The notes: generated by a model not told the origin, from the sequence alone. Shown: positions 16,116 to 27,977, counted from the first letter of the stretch. The stretch: 64,000 bases of DNA from Agrococcus sp. Marseille-P2731 (GCF_900117395.1 NZ_FPEG01000003.1:1-64000); one strand, 5' to 3'. Numbers and translations: made by a program.

Positions 16116-17117
16116 TCATGCGCGCGACTCCGCGGCCACCGGCTGCTCCTTGGTGCGGCGCACCGAGAAGCGCTTCTGGCGCGGGTCGAACGCGTCGCGC
16201 AGCCCGTCGCCGATGAAGTTGATCAGCAGCGCGGGCGTCACGATGAAGAACGCCGGGAACCAGAACAGCCACGGCCGGGTCGCGAAGGCCGACTGGTTGT
16301 CGGAGACCTGGCGGCCGAGCGATGTGTCCGGCGGCAGGATGCCGTAGCCGAGGTAGCTCAGCGAGGCCTCGAGGATGATCGCGGCCGCGGCGATGAGCGA
16401 CGCGGCGACGATGACGACGCCCATGGCGTTCGGGAGGATGTGCTTGAAGATGATGCGGAAGTCGTTCGCGCCCGCGACCCGCGCAGCCTCGACGAACTCG
16501 CGCTCGCGCAGCGACAGGAACTCGGCGCGCACGAGTCGCGCGATGCCCATCCAGGCGACGAGGCCGAGGAAGACGGCGAGGTACTGCACGCCCAGCCCGC
16601 CCGTCATGGCGCCGACGACCGCGCCCACGACGATCAGCGGGATCACGATGAACACGTCGGTGATGCGCATGAGGATCGCGTCGACCCATCCGCGGTAGTA
16701 GCCGGCGACGGCACCGACGACGGTGCCCACGATCGTCGCGACGCCGGCGAGCAGCACGATGACGACGAACGAGTTCTGCACGCCGCGCATGGTCTGCGCG
16801 AAGTAGTCGACACCGATGCGGTTCTGGCCGAAGGGGTGGTCGCCGAGGAACAGGCCGGCACCGCCGAGCCACTCGGGGATGAGCGACAGGGTGGGCCGCC
16901 CGCCGTCGACGACGGTGCTGGGCGTGCGGTAGTCGTAGTGCCACCAGCCCGGGATCGGACCGATGCCGATCGCCGAGATCGCGAACACGAAGATCGCCAC
17001 CAGCAGCACGAGCGACACCATCGAGGACTTGTTCGAGACGAAGCGCGTGAAGATCAGGCGGCTCTGGCTCTGGCCGGCCACCTCTTCCTGCGTCGTGGTC
17101 TTGGCAGAGTTCGTCAC
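16116..17117 (-). CDS. Peptide ABC transporter permease DppC-type
   Basis: A 333-residue permease of the DppC/OppC family. An N-terminal leader of about 35 residues precedes the first membrane helix. The family pattern follows: a large periplasmic loop after helix 1 (GAGLFLGDHPFGQNRIGVDYFAQ), then helices, and the EAA loop REREFVEAARVAGANDFRIIFKHILPN that docks on the ATPase. The GTG start at 17117 overlaps the dppB stop (GTGA), so translation is coupled. The C-terminus FDPRQKRFSVRRTKEQ is a cytoplasmic tail. Confidence 0.93.
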   Translation of the reverse strand: MTNSAKTTTQEEVAGQSQSRLIFTRFVSNKSSMVSLVLLVAIFVFAISAIGIGPIPGWWHYDYRTPSTVVDGGRPTLSLIPEWLGGAGLFLGDHPFGQNRIGVDYFAQTMRGVQNSFVVIVLLAGVATIVGTVVGAVAGYYRGWVDAILMRITDVFIVIPLIVVGAVVGAMTGGLGVQYLAVFLGLVAWMGIARLVRAEFLSLREREFVEAARVAGANDFRIIFKHILPNAMGVVIVAASLIAAAAIILEASLSYLGYGILPPDTSLGRQVSDNQSAFATRPWLFWFPAFFIVTPALLINFIGDGLRDAFDPRQKRFSVRRTKEQPVAAESRA

Positions 17118-18655
17118 TTGACCCTCACTCTCGGGTCGAGGAGCGCGTAGCTCAGATCGGCGATGAAGTTGAACAGGATCGCGGTGATCGCGATCACGAG
17201 GAAGTAGCCCATGACAGGGTTCACGTCGACGCGGTCGAGCGCGACGTTGAACAGCGCACCCATGCCACTGATGGCGAACACGCGCTCCGTGATTAGCGCA
17301 CCGCCGAGCAGCGCGCCGATGTCGGCGGCCACGATCGTCGTGATCGGGATGAGCATGTTCCGGAACGCGTGCCGCGTGATCACGACGCGCTCGGAGAGGC
17401 CCTTCGCGCGCGCGGTGCGGATGTAGTCCTGGTTCATGACCTCGAGGAGGCCGGCGCGCGCGTAGCGCGTGTAGCCCGCGAACGAGATGAGCGTGAGCGA
17501 GATCGTCGGCAGCAGGAAGTGGGTGAACGTGTCGATGCCCATGACCCACATGTCGCCGGAGAGCCCAACCGTCTGCTCGCCGACCGTCGCGATCGGCCGG
17601 TTGTTGATGCGCGGGTTCGTGAGGTACGAGGGCCACGCCTGCAGGTAGCGGTCCGCGACGACGAGCAGCGACGACAGGGCGCCGACCACCATCGTGGTGC
17701 GCACGACCTGCGCCCGATCGTTGCCGCCGATGACCCATCCGATGACGAAGCACGCCGCGAGCGTCGCGAGGCCCAGGATGCCGATCGTCCACACCGTGGA
17801 GATGTCGAACAGGCCCTGCAGCACGAAGTACGAGACGTACGCGAGCACACCGGCGCTGATGGCACCGATGAGCGCACGGCGGTTGCCGAAGCCCGCCATG
17901 ACGGCCGTCACGCCGAAGACCGTGCCGCCGATGAGCAGCAGCAGGCCGACGGCACCGAGGCCGGGCTGCTGGAACCAGTTGACGGCGTCGAGGTAGTAGA
18001 GCATGCCGAACGTCGCAGCGCCGGAGATCACGAAGGTGATGACGCGGTTGCGCCGCGAGCCTGCGACGAGCGCCTGCATGATCACCGCGATCACCAGCGC
18101 GATCACGAGCGTCGGGATGAAGCCGATGCTCGAGTCGCCGCTCGAGAGCCAGTCGTTGAACCCGATCGCCACGAACTCCTTCAGCAGCACCGCTGCGAGG
18201 AACGACGGGAGCGAGTAGAGGAAGAAGCTGACGAACGTCATACCGAGGTCGAACGCCGAGTACTGGCGCAGCGCCGAGACGATGCCCGTGATGATGCCGA
18301 AGATGATCGCGAGGATCGTCGAAGCGGCGACCAGCCTCACCGTTGAGGCGGCAGCGGGCGGGAGGAGCTGCGTGACCTGCGCGTAGTTCAGGTCGGTGCC
18401 GAGATCGCACGGCGTGAAGGGCGTGAGGCAACCTGCCGCGCCCGCCAGCCAGCCGAACCACCGCAGCGGCGGCGGGACGTCGAGGTCGAGGCGCTCGATG
18501 CGCTGCGCGATGAGCAGCTGCGCGTTCGGGGCGTTGGACGCCTGGAGGTCTTTGAGGGGGTTGTCCGAGTACGCCGTGAGGACGTACATGATGAACGACG
18601 CCACGAGGAGCGTGAGGATGGAGGCAAGGATGCGCCTCACGATGAAGCTGAGCAT
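17114..18655 (-). CDS. Peptide ABC transporter permease DppB-type, enlarged
   Basis: A 513-residue permease, about 180-200 residues longer than usual DppB (about 310-340). The start (MLSFIVRRILASILTLL) and end (GALITERVFAISGMGALFNVAL, then LDPRVRVK) are typical, and the EAA loop (MNQDYIRTARAKGLSERVVITRHAFRN) lies at about 395-425. The extra part lies in the middle, at about residues 165-355, and is hydrophobic with perhaps five or six more membrane segments (for example GAVGLLLLIGGTVFGVTAVMAGF). Reading frame and composition are normal across it, so it is an insertion and not a frameshift. It is coupled to dppC and starts 138 bp after the binding-protein gene. Confidence 0.9.
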   Translation of the reverse strand: MLSFIVRRILASILTLLVASFIMYVLTAYSDNPLKDLQASNAPNAQLLIAQRIERLDLDVPPPLRWFGWLAGAAGCLTPFTPCDLGTDLNYAQVTQLLPPAAASTVRLVAASTILAIIFGIITGIVSALRQYSAFDLGMTFVSFFLYSLPSFLAAVLLKEFVAIGFNDWLSSGDSSIGFIPTLVIALVIAVIMQALVAGSRRNRVITFVISGAATFGMLYYLDAVNWFQQPGLGAVGLLLLIGGTVFGVTAVMAGFGNRRALIGAISAGVLAYVSYFVLQGLFDISTVWTIGILGLATLAACFVIGWVIGGNDRAQVVRTTMVVGALSSLLVVADRYLQAWPSYLTNPRINNRPIATVGEQTVGLSGDMWVMGIDTFTHFLLPTISLTLISFAGYTRYARAGLLEVMNQDYIRTARAKGLSERVVITRHAFRNMLIPITTIVAADIGALLGGALITERVFAISGMGALFNVALDRVDVNPVMGYFLVIAITAILFNFIADLSYALLDPRVRVK

Positions 18656-18721
18656 GGCTCTGTGCTCCGATCAGCCGGAGGACCGCGCGGGTCGCGCGCG
18701 AATCGAGGACGGACACGGGTT

Positions 18722-18760
18722 GGCCGTGGCTGCCGGGACGAGGTCCCGACAGCCACGGCC
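18722..18760 (-). other. Hairpin between the binding-protein gene and dppB
   Basis: A 17-bp stem (18722-18738 with 18744-18760, one mismatch) and a CGAGG loop. It sits 33 bp past the binding-protein stop and has no T-run. Such hairpins in ABC operons often protect the upstream mRNA, so binding protein is made in excess over permease. Confidence 0.7.
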
Positions 18761-18793
18761 GAAGGACTAACTGGGAATCATACTGTCAGGCGA

Positions 18794-20614
18794 TCAGCCG
18801 ACGAGCGTCCACTCCCACGTGTTCCAGATGGCGCCCGTCTGGCCGCCGTTGTAGACGACACCGTCGACGCCGCCGTTGGTCGCAACCAGACCGGGGGTCT
18901 GGAAGAGCGGCAGGCCGTAGAAGTCGTCGCGCGACAGGCGGTCGATCTCGATCTGGATCTCCGTCAGTCGCTCCTCGTCACCGATCGTGATCTGCGACTC
19001 GTCGGCGAGAGCGTCGACCTCGGCGTTGCTGTAGCCGTTGTAGTTGCCACCGCCACCGGTCTTCCAGATCTGCGGCAGGCTCGCGTAGCCGACACCCGGC
19101 GAGACCCATCCGAAGATCGATGCGTCGTAGTCACCGCTGCCGAGCAGGCTCGACCAGTCGGGCGATCCGGCGTCGACGATGTTGAAGCCGGCCTCCGAGG
19201 CGCTCGCCTGGATGAGCTGGAAGGAGTCGACGCGGTTCGGGTTCTCCGTGTTGTAGAGGATGCTGACCGTCGGCGTAGCACCGGCGAGCAGCTCGCGAGC
19301 GCCCTCGATGTCGGGCTCAGCGAAGTCGCCGTAGCCGTTCTCCGCGATCGCGTCCTGGTACTGCGGCTGGTTCGTGACGAACTGCTGCGAGTTCAGGACC
19401 TCAGCGCCCTCCTGGATGGGCGTGATGATCGAGTCGAGGATCTGCTGGCGCGGGATGGTCATGAGGAACGCCTCGCGCACGGTCGGGTCGGAGAAGACCT
19501 CCGAGTCCATCGTGAGGTCGAGGTGGTCGTACGCCAGCTGCGAGCCCTGGATGAGCGTGCCGCCGAAGGCCTCGATCGAGGAGATCGTGTCAGCCGAGGG
19601 CTGCGGCTCGATGACCTGCACCTCACCGTTCTGGAGAGCGGTGATCTGCGCGTTCGGGTCACCGATGAAGCGGATGATCAGCTCGTCGAACGACGGCTGC
19701 ATCTCGCCACGCCACTCGGGGTTCGGCTCGAAGGAGATGAAGCCACCGTCGTCAGCCTGGAAGTCCTTGGGGATCCACATGCCGGCGCCGACGAGGAGGC
19801 CCTCGTCCTCAGGCATCGCGGTGATGTTGTAGCCCGTGTTCCACAGCTCGGCCATGGTCTGCAGCTGCTCGTTCGGCTCGGCGGGAGCCTCGGGGTCGCC
19901 CTGCGGAGTCTCCTCGAGGAACGTCGCGAGCTCCTCGACCGAACCGAAGCCAGCGGCCTCAGCGAAGACGTGCGCCGGCTTGTTGATGAGGTTGACCAGG
20001 TTCCAGTCGACGTACGGAGCGCCGTAGTTCAGCGTGAGCGTGCCGGCCTCCGCGTCGATCTCCGGGAACTCGGTGGTGTCGAGGCCAGCCGTCGAGCCAG
20101 CGAGCTGGAAGTAGACGTTGCCCTCGGTGACCTCACCGGTCGCCTCGTCGTACGTGGCGTCGTCGTAGTAGCCCGAGCCGATCGCCCACGAGAGCAGGAG
20201 GTCGGTCGTGGTCATCGGCGTGCCGTCCGACCAGACAGCCTCGGGGTCGAGGGTGTACTTCACGACGAGCGGGTCATCGCTGACGAGCTCCATCGTGCCG
20301 TTGGTCTCGTCGGGGACGACGTTGAACTCCGGGTCGACGTAGGCGAACGAACCGGGGCCCGTGCCGGCACCCATGAGGTAGTCGACCATGCCGTTCGTGT
20401 TCAGGTTCGTGTCGGGGGTGCCCGAGTTCAGCGCGGTCGCAGCGTTGGTCTGCGCGACGCTGATCGTGCCGCTGGTGGGAGCGGCGCTGTCGGTGCCACC
20501 GGACTCTGCCGGCTCCGGGGTGGTCGTGGTGCAGCCCGCGAGCGCGACCATAGCGGCGGTGCCGATGGCGAGCCCGGCGAGCGCGCGGCCGCGACGCCTG
20601 TTGAGAATTGTCAC
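18794..20614 (-). CDS. Peptide ABC transporter substrate-binding lipoprotein (family 5)
   Basis: A 606-residue extracytoplasmic solute-binding protein of family 5 (DppA/OppA type). The signal peptide is basic (ILNRRRGR), then hydrophobic, then the lipobox VALAGC with Cys28 as the lipidated residue. A Thr/Glu/Ser-rich linker follows, then the family body (VWSDGTPMTTTDLLLSWA is the family 5 signature region). A GTG start at 20614 is chosen because a strong AGGAGG lies 6 nt upstream and the signal peptide then begins correctly. First gene of the transporter operon, read toward dppB. Confidence 0.94.
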   Translation of the reverse strand: MTILNRRRGRALAGLAIGTAAMVALAGCTTTTPEPAESGGTDSAAPTSGTISVAQTNAATALNSGTPDTNLNTNGMVDYLMGAGTGPGSFAYVDPEFNVVPDETNGTMELVSDDPLVVKYTLDPEAVWSDGTPMTTTDLLLSWAIGSGYYDDATYDEATGEVTEGNVYFQLAGSTAGLDTTEFPEIDAEAGTLTLNYGAPYVDWNLVNLINKPAHVFAEAAGFGSVEELATFLEETPQGDPEAPAEPNEQLQTMAELWNTGYNITAMPEDEGLLVGAGMWIPKDFQADDGGFISFEPNPEWRGEMQPSFDELIIRFIGDPNAQITALQNGEVQVIEPQPSADTISSIEAFGGTLIQGSQLAYDHLDLTMDSEVFSDPTVREAFLMTIPRQQILDSIITPIQEGAEVLNSQQFVTNQPQYQDAIAENGYGDFAEPDIEGARELLAGATPTVSILYNTENPNRVDSFQLIQASASEAGFNIVDAGSPDWSSLLGSGDYDASIFGWVSPGVGYASLPQIWKTGGGGNYNGYSNAEVDALADESQITIGDEERLTEIQIEIDRLSRDDFYGLPLFQTPGLVATNGGVDGVVYNGGQTGAIWNTWEWTLVG

Positions 20615-20765
20615 TGGTTTCCTCCTGTGCAAGGTGAGCGAGCGGCTTCTTGAGCCGCAGTGCTCTGAGATAGTCGTCAGTCTAAGCACGGGGATTCGAG
20701 CGAGCGGGCCCGTTCTCCTGATCGTTACCAAGTTGGTGCTTGCGCGATCCGGAGCGCGGAGCCCC
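20615..20765. other. Divergent intergenic region between the binding protein and the CPBP gene
   Basis: About 150 bp shared by two divergent genes. It contains a small hairpin (20642-20647 with 20653-20658) in the leader of the binding-protein mRNA and a short ACCAA-TTGGT palindrome near 20730. A TTAGAC element on the minus strand near 20682 could be a -10, without a clear -35. Confidence 0.45.
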
Positions 20766-20771
20766 TAGCGT
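20766..20771 (+). promoter_or_regulatory. -10 hexamer TAGCGT for a leaderless CPBP transcript
   Basis: TAGCGT ends 6 nt before the GTG start at 20778. There is no Shine-Dalgarno in the 6-nt gap (TGGAGC is too close to the start to be used in the normal way). Confidence 0.5.
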
Positions 20772-20777
20772 TGGAGC

Positions 20778-21542
20778 GTGCACGAGCCCCAGACCCGCCG
20801 CCGCCTCGCGTGGGAGATCGCCATCGTGCTGCTGCTCTCGCTCGGTGCGAGCGCCCTGTGGTCGGTGCTCCAGTTCGCCGACGTCTCGACGCGCGAGGCA
20901 CCGATCGGCGAGCAGCAGGTGGCCCTCAACCCCAGTCGCTCCGACCGCGCCTGGCTCGACCTCGCGTATCAGCTGACCGGCATCCTGCTCGACCTCGTGC
21001 CCGTCGCGCTCGTCATCTGGCTGCTGTGGCGCGCCCGTCGACCCCACCTGAGTGCCCTCGGGATCGACGGTGCCCGCCCGTGGCGCGACACCGCATCCGG
21101 CACCGCCCTCGTGCTGATCATCGGCATCCCGGGGCTCGCGCTCTACATCGCCGGACGCGCGATGGGGCTGACGGTGAACGTGGTGCCATCGCCGCTCGAC
21201 GCGCACTGGTTCACGGTGCCCCTGCTGCTGCTCTCGGCGCTGCGCGCCGGGCTCACCGAGGAGGTGATCGTCATCGGCTACCTCTTCGAGCGTCTGCGCC
21301 GGATCGGGTGGAGCCCATGGGCGATCATCGTCTCGGCCGCGCTGCTGCGCGGGGTCTACCACCTGTATCAGGGCGTGCCCGCGATGCTCGGCAACATTGC
21401 GATGGGGCTGCTGTTCGGGTGGCTCTACCAGCGCACCGGCAGGCTCGTGCCGCTCATCGTGGCCCACACGCTCATCGACGTCGCGGTCTTCGTCGGCTAC
21501 CCGTGGGCGTACGCGAGCTTCCCGGTGCTGTTCGGGGGATGA
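20778..21542 (+). CDS. CPBP-family (CAAX-protease-like) intramembrane protein
   Basis: A 254-residue membrane protein with about seven helices and the CPBP/Abi domain in its second half. The glutamate pair is in LTEEVIVIGYLFERL at about 160. Histidines follow in LLRGVYHLYQG and VAHTLIDV, which are the expected zinc or catalytic positions. The usual EExxxR arginine is replaced here by Ile, so activity is uncertain. Bacterial CPBP proteins act in bacteriocin self-immunity, signalling or protein maturation; no target is evident. Divergent from the peptide binding-protein gene. Confidence 0.85.
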   Translation: MHEPQTRRRLAWEIAIVLLLSLGASALWSVLQFADVSTREAPIGEQQVALNPSRSDRAWLDLAYQLTGILLDLVPVALVIWLLWRARRPHLSALGIDGARPWRDTASGTALVLIIGIPGLALYIAGRAMGLTVNVVPSPLDAHWFTVPLLLLSALRAGLTEEVIVIGYLFERLRRIGWSPWAIIVSAALLRGVYHLYQGVPAMLGNIAMGLLFGWLYQRTGRLVPLIVAHTLIDVAVFVGYPWAYASFPVLFGG

Positions 21543-21632
21543 TCTCGTGACGCGTGCGACTGCGTCGCGCGCTCCTCGATCAACGGGTGGGGTGCGACTG
21601 GGTCACGCCCGATCAGCGGGGGTCGCGCGGCG

Positions 21633-23452
21633 TCACGGCGCGGGCGCCGGGGCGGTCGCGGTCTCGATCGCCCACTCCCAGGCGTTCCAGGTGAGGGATG
21701 CGCTGCGCGGCCTCGGCACGACACCCTGCACCTGCGAGGCCGAGACGGTCGTGGGCGAGGGCTCGATGATGGGGAGCACCAGCGCATCCGCGACCAGCGA
21801 GGTCTCGAGCTCGAGCAGGGTCTCCTCGAGGGCGTCGCGATCTGCCGTGGCCAGCGCCTCGTCGATCATTGCGTTGCGCTCGGCGCTGCTCGCGGCCGTG
21901 ATGCCGCCGTCGCGCCAGCGCTCGTCGATCTCGCCGACGCCCTCCGGCACCGTGACCTGTCGCAGCACCGCGTGCCAGTCCTCGCCGGCGAGCCCGGCGC
22001 GCAGGTCGTCGACGCCGCAGTCGCGCACCGCCCACCCGGCCTCGGCGGCCTGCTCGCGCATCGCCTCGACGTAGGCGGTCGAGAAGCCCGACGCGCGGTC
22101 GTGCAGCACGCAGAGCTCGGTGCCCGCGGCGATGGCCATGGAGTCGCGCAGCGCGGCCGCGGCCTCCGCATCCGCACCGCCGAAGGCGTCGCTGAAGCCG
22201 GCGTCCTCGAGCGCGTACTCGTAGATGCGGGTGCCGGAGCGGAAGAGGATCGAGTCGGTCGCGGTGGTGTCCTGCACCCGCTCCCCCAGCGCCGCCTCGG
22301 TCGCTCGCCGCTGGTCGAAGGAGCGGAGGAACGACGTGCGCGCCTCGACCGACTGCAGCGGAGCGCGGTCGGCGCGCAGCGCGAGCTCCCAGCGCGTGCC
22401 GTCTCCGGCGAGCAGGAGCGACGCGTCGTCGCGCTCGAGGTCGCGGATGACAGTGCGGCTCTCCTCGGTCGGCTCGACGGTCGCGACGTCGACCTCGCCG
22501 GCAGCGAGCGCCTGCAGCGCCGCGGCGTCGTCGGCCACCGGTCGCAGGGCGAGGCGCTCGATCGCGGCGCTCTGGGCACCGACGTAGGAGGTGTTCGCGA
22601 CCAGGTCGACGCGGCCGTTCTGGATCGTGTCCACGCGATAGGCGCCGCTCGAGACCAGGAGGTCGGACTCCAGGGCGAGCGGGTCGACCACGAACTCGCT
22701 GCTCCACGCCGCCGAGAGGCGGTGCAGCACGAGCGGATCCGCGCGGTCGATGGCGTCGAGCACCGCCTGCTTGGCCTCCATCGGGTCGGCGATGCCGAGC
22801 ACCCGCTGCGCGAGCACGTGCGCGGGCACCGCGACCGGCAGCGCCTGCTGCCAATCGGGGATCGGCTGCGACAGCTCGACGTCGATCGAGCGCTGCCAGT
22901 CGTCGGGCGTCGCGCCGGTGGAGTGGATGAGGCCGCCCGAGTCTGCGACGTCGAACCAGACGGCGTCCTCCGGCAGGTCGAGCGCCCCATCCGTGCCGCG
23001 CAGCGCGGACACGTCGAGATCGGGCGTCGAGAGCGCGTTGGAGGTCGCGGCCCACGCCAGCATGAGGTCGGCCGCATCGACCGGCACGCCGTCGGACCAG
23101 CGCACGCCCTCGGCCAGGTCGTAGCGCACCGTGAAGGGCGACTCGCTCGCGATCGTGACCGTGCCGAAGCTGGGGTCCTCGCGCAGCTCACCGTCGTTGT
23201 CGAGGGTCGTGAACGCGCCCCGCGTGAGCGCCGCGAGGTCGCGGTTGCCCGCCGTCGCCCCGGTGCTGCTCGCGGCGTTCGCAGAGGTCAGCTCGCCCTC
23301 CCACGCGACCGCGACGCTCGTGCCGGCCACCACGCGCGGCTCGTACGACGGGCCCCCGCACGCGGTCAGCGCGAGCGCCGCGATGGCGGCGGCCGCGATC
23401 GCGAGCGTGCGGGGTCTCGTCACGCGTGCGGCGCGACCAGCGGACGGTGGCA

Positions 23453-23453
<1 letters not shown>
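21633..23453 (-). CDS. Family 5 substrate-binding lipoprotein coupled to gcvP
   Basis: A 606-residue solute-binding lipoprotein of the peptide (family 5) type. The signal peptide is clear, and the lipobox LALTAC places the lipidated Cys at residue 32. The body has RYDLAEGVRWSDGVPVDAADLMLAW, the family 5 signature. The ATG at 23453 overlaps the gcvP stop as TGATG. A GTG 30 nt further in is an alternative start. No permease or ATPase gene accompanies it. It is a distant paralogue of the binding protein at 18794. As the last gene of a glycine cleavage operon it could bind a peptide or amino compound that feeds glycine, but the ligand is unknown. Confidence 0.88.
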
Positions 23454-26295
<2,842 letters not shown>

Positions 26296-26296
<1 letters not shown>

Positions 26297-26655
26297 CAGG
26301 CGGTGAGCTCGCGGTAGGCGGCCTCGTCGAGCAGCTCGGGCTCGTCGGTGAAGCGCAGCTTCACGAGCCAGCCCTCGCCCTCGGCGCCCGAGTTGACGAG
26401 CGTGGGGTCGCCCGCGACCTCGTCGTTGACCTCGACGACCTCGCCGGCGGCGGGCGCGATGAGCTCGCCGACCGACTTGGTCGACTCGATCTCGCCGATC
26501 GCCTCACCGGCGGCGAAGCTGCGGCCGACGCCCGGCAGGTCGACGAACACGACGTCGCCGAGCTGTGCCTGCGCGAAGTCGGTGATGCCGACGGTGGCGA
26601 CGTCGCCCTCGGCGCGGACCCACTCGTGGTCCTTGGTGTACTTCGTCTCGCTCAT
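26296..26655 (-). CDS. gcvH: Glycine cleavage system H protein
   Basis: A 119-residue lipoyl carrier protein. It has the family start ([30 protein letters not shown] in outline) and the lipoylation site [12 protein letters not shown] with Lys60. It shuttles the aminomethyl group between P and T proteins. The start overlaps the gcvT stop as ATGA. No lpd (L-protein) or lipoate gene is nearby. Confidence 0.97.
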
Positions 26656-27794
26656 GCTGAGGCCTCTCGCTTGTAGAACGGCAGCTGGGTGGTGACGGCC
26701 GGCAGCCGGGTGCCGCGGACGTCGACGGACAGGGAGTCGGAGGTCGCCGAGCCGGGCTCGACGAGGGCCATCGCGATGGGGTGGCCCAGGGTCGGCGACA
26801 GCGCGCCGCTCGTCACGGCGCCCACGACGAGGTCGCCGTCGAGCACCGGGTAGCCCGCGCGAGGCGCGCGGCGGCCCTCGGCGGTCAGGCCGACGAGCAC
26901 CGGGGCCTCGGCAGCCGGGCCGGCCTCGATGGCGGCACGGCCCACGAAGTCGCCCTTGGTCTTCAGCGCGACGACGCGACCGAGCCCCACCTGCGTCGGC
27001 AGCACGTCGAGCGAGAGCTCGTTGCCGTAGAGCGGCATGCCGGCCTCCAGGCGCAGCGTGTCACGGGCGGCGAGGCCGCAGAGCGTCAGGCCGTGTTCCT
27101 CGCCGGCGAGCAGGATGGCGCGCCAGAGGTCCTCAGCCGCGTGGGCGGCGATGTAGAGCTCGAAGCCGTCCTCGCCGGTGTAGCCGGTGCGGGCGATCAG
27201 CACGTCCTCGCCCTCGAAGACGCCCGGCAGGCTGCGGTAATAGCGCAGCCCCTCGAGCGGCTCGGACTCGAGCCCGAGGCGCTCGACGATGGCGAGCGAT
27301 GCGGGGCCCTGTACCGCGATGAGCGCGGTCTGCTCGGTCTCGTCGATGATCTCGGCGTCGAAGCCCGCCGCGCGCGAGCGGAGCGCGTCGAGCACCGCGT
27401 GGCGATTGGAGGCGTTGGCGACGACCAGGAACTCGGTGTCACCCGTGCGGTACACGATCAGGTCGTCGATGATGCCGCCGTGCTCGGCCAGCAGCAGCGA
27501 GTACTTCGCCTGCCACGGCTCGAGGGCGGAGAGCCGGCCGGCGAGCGCGTGGTCGAGCAGCGCGGCTGCGTCGGGGCCGCTCACGCGCAGCTCTGCCATG
27601 TGGCTGAGGTCGAACAGTCCCGCCCGCTCGCGCACGGCCTCGTGCTCGGCGAGGTCGGAGCCGTAGCGGACCGGCATCTGCCAGCCCGCGAAGTCGATCA
27701 GCTGCGCGCCCGCCGCCTCGTGGATCGCGAGCAGCGGCGTGCGCGGCGGGGCAGCGGGGCCGCCTGCTGCGCCTGTGGGATCGGTGCCGGTCAT
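26652..27794 (-). CDS. gcvT: Aminomethyltransferase, T-protein
   Basis: A 380-residue T-protein that releases ammonia from the aminomethyl-lipoyl arm and transfers the one-carbon unit to tetrahydrofolate. DFAGWQMPVRYGSDLAEHEAVRERAGLFDLSHM (in outline, residues about 34-66) and GYTGEDGFELYI are the family motifs. A GGAGG lies 5 nt before the ATG and is partly locked in a small hairpin. First gene of gcvT-gcvH-gcvP-lipoprotein, behind the riboswitch. Confidence 0.97.
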   Translation of the reverse strand: MTGTDPTGAAGGPAAPPRTPLLAIHEAAGAQLIDFAGWQMPVRYGSDLAEHEAVRERAGLFDLSHMAELRVSGPDAAALLDHALAGRLSALEPWQAKYSLLLAEHGGIIDDLIVYRTGDTEFLVVANASNRHAVLDALRSRAAGFDAEIIDETEQTALIAVQGPASLAIVERLGLESEPLEGLRYYRSLPGVFEGEDVLIARTGYTGEDGFELYIAAHAAEDLWRAILLAGEEHGLTLCGLAARDTLRLEAGMPLYGNELSLDVLPTQVGLGRVVALKTKGDFVGRAAIEAGPAAEAPVLVGLTAEGRRAPRAGYPVLDGDLVVGAVTSGALSPTLGHPIAMALVEPGSATSDSLSVDVRGTRLPAVTTQLPFYKREASA

Positions 27795-27817
27795 GAGTCC
27801 TCCATCGCTCTGGACTC
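27795..27817 (-). promoter_or_regulatory. Hairpin sequestering the gcvT Shine-Dalgarno
   Basis: On the minus strand GAGTCC (27812-27817) pairs with GGACTC (27795-27800). The second arm overlaps the GGAGG ribosome site (27799-27803) and ends at the start codon. It is a good candidate for the switching part of the riboswitch, acting on translation. Confidence 0.6.
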
Positions 27818-27874
27818 CCCCACAGTCGCCGATCGTCGCCGATCTGCTCCAGTGCGGCCTTCCCGAGCGGTTCT

Positions 27875-27940
27875 AGAACCTGAGAGTTTGGCGGGGAGGC
27901 TTGCTCCTTCGGTGCTCCCGAAGGAGCTCTCCCGCACGGG
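27875..27940 (-). ncRNA. Glycine riboswitch (gcvT motif, single aptamer)
   Basis: The minus strand carries the conserved core in order: CGGGAGAGCTCC, GGAGCACCGAAGGAGCAA and CCAAACTCTCAGG, with matching P1 to P3 stems. This is the glycine-binding aptamer. I see no second full aptamer before gcvT, so it looks like a single-aptamer version with flanking stems. It lies about 80 nt before the gcvT start, as expected for glycine-induced control of the cleavage operon. Confidence 0.95.
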
Positions 27941-27971
27941 CGTGCAGCGGCCGGCTGTATGTGCTGAGCCG

Positions 27972-27977
27972 ATCCTA
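27972..27977 (-). promoter_or_regulatory. Possible -10 (TAGGAT) for the gcv operon
   Basis: TAGGAT on the minus strand lies 35 nt before the riboswitch core and overlaps the end of mrpG. No clear -35 is visible. It fits the position of a gcv promoter. Confidence 0.35.

Noticed and set aside
17600-18200. A frameshift or gene fusion explaining the long DppB
   Set aside because: The frame is open and codon use is uniform through the insert, and both ends are normal DppB.
18794-20731. A longer start (ATG at 20731) for the peptide-binding protein
   Set aside because: It would put 39 unrelated residues ahead of the signal peptide. The GTG at 20614 has a strong AGGAGG and gives a normal lipoprotein signal.
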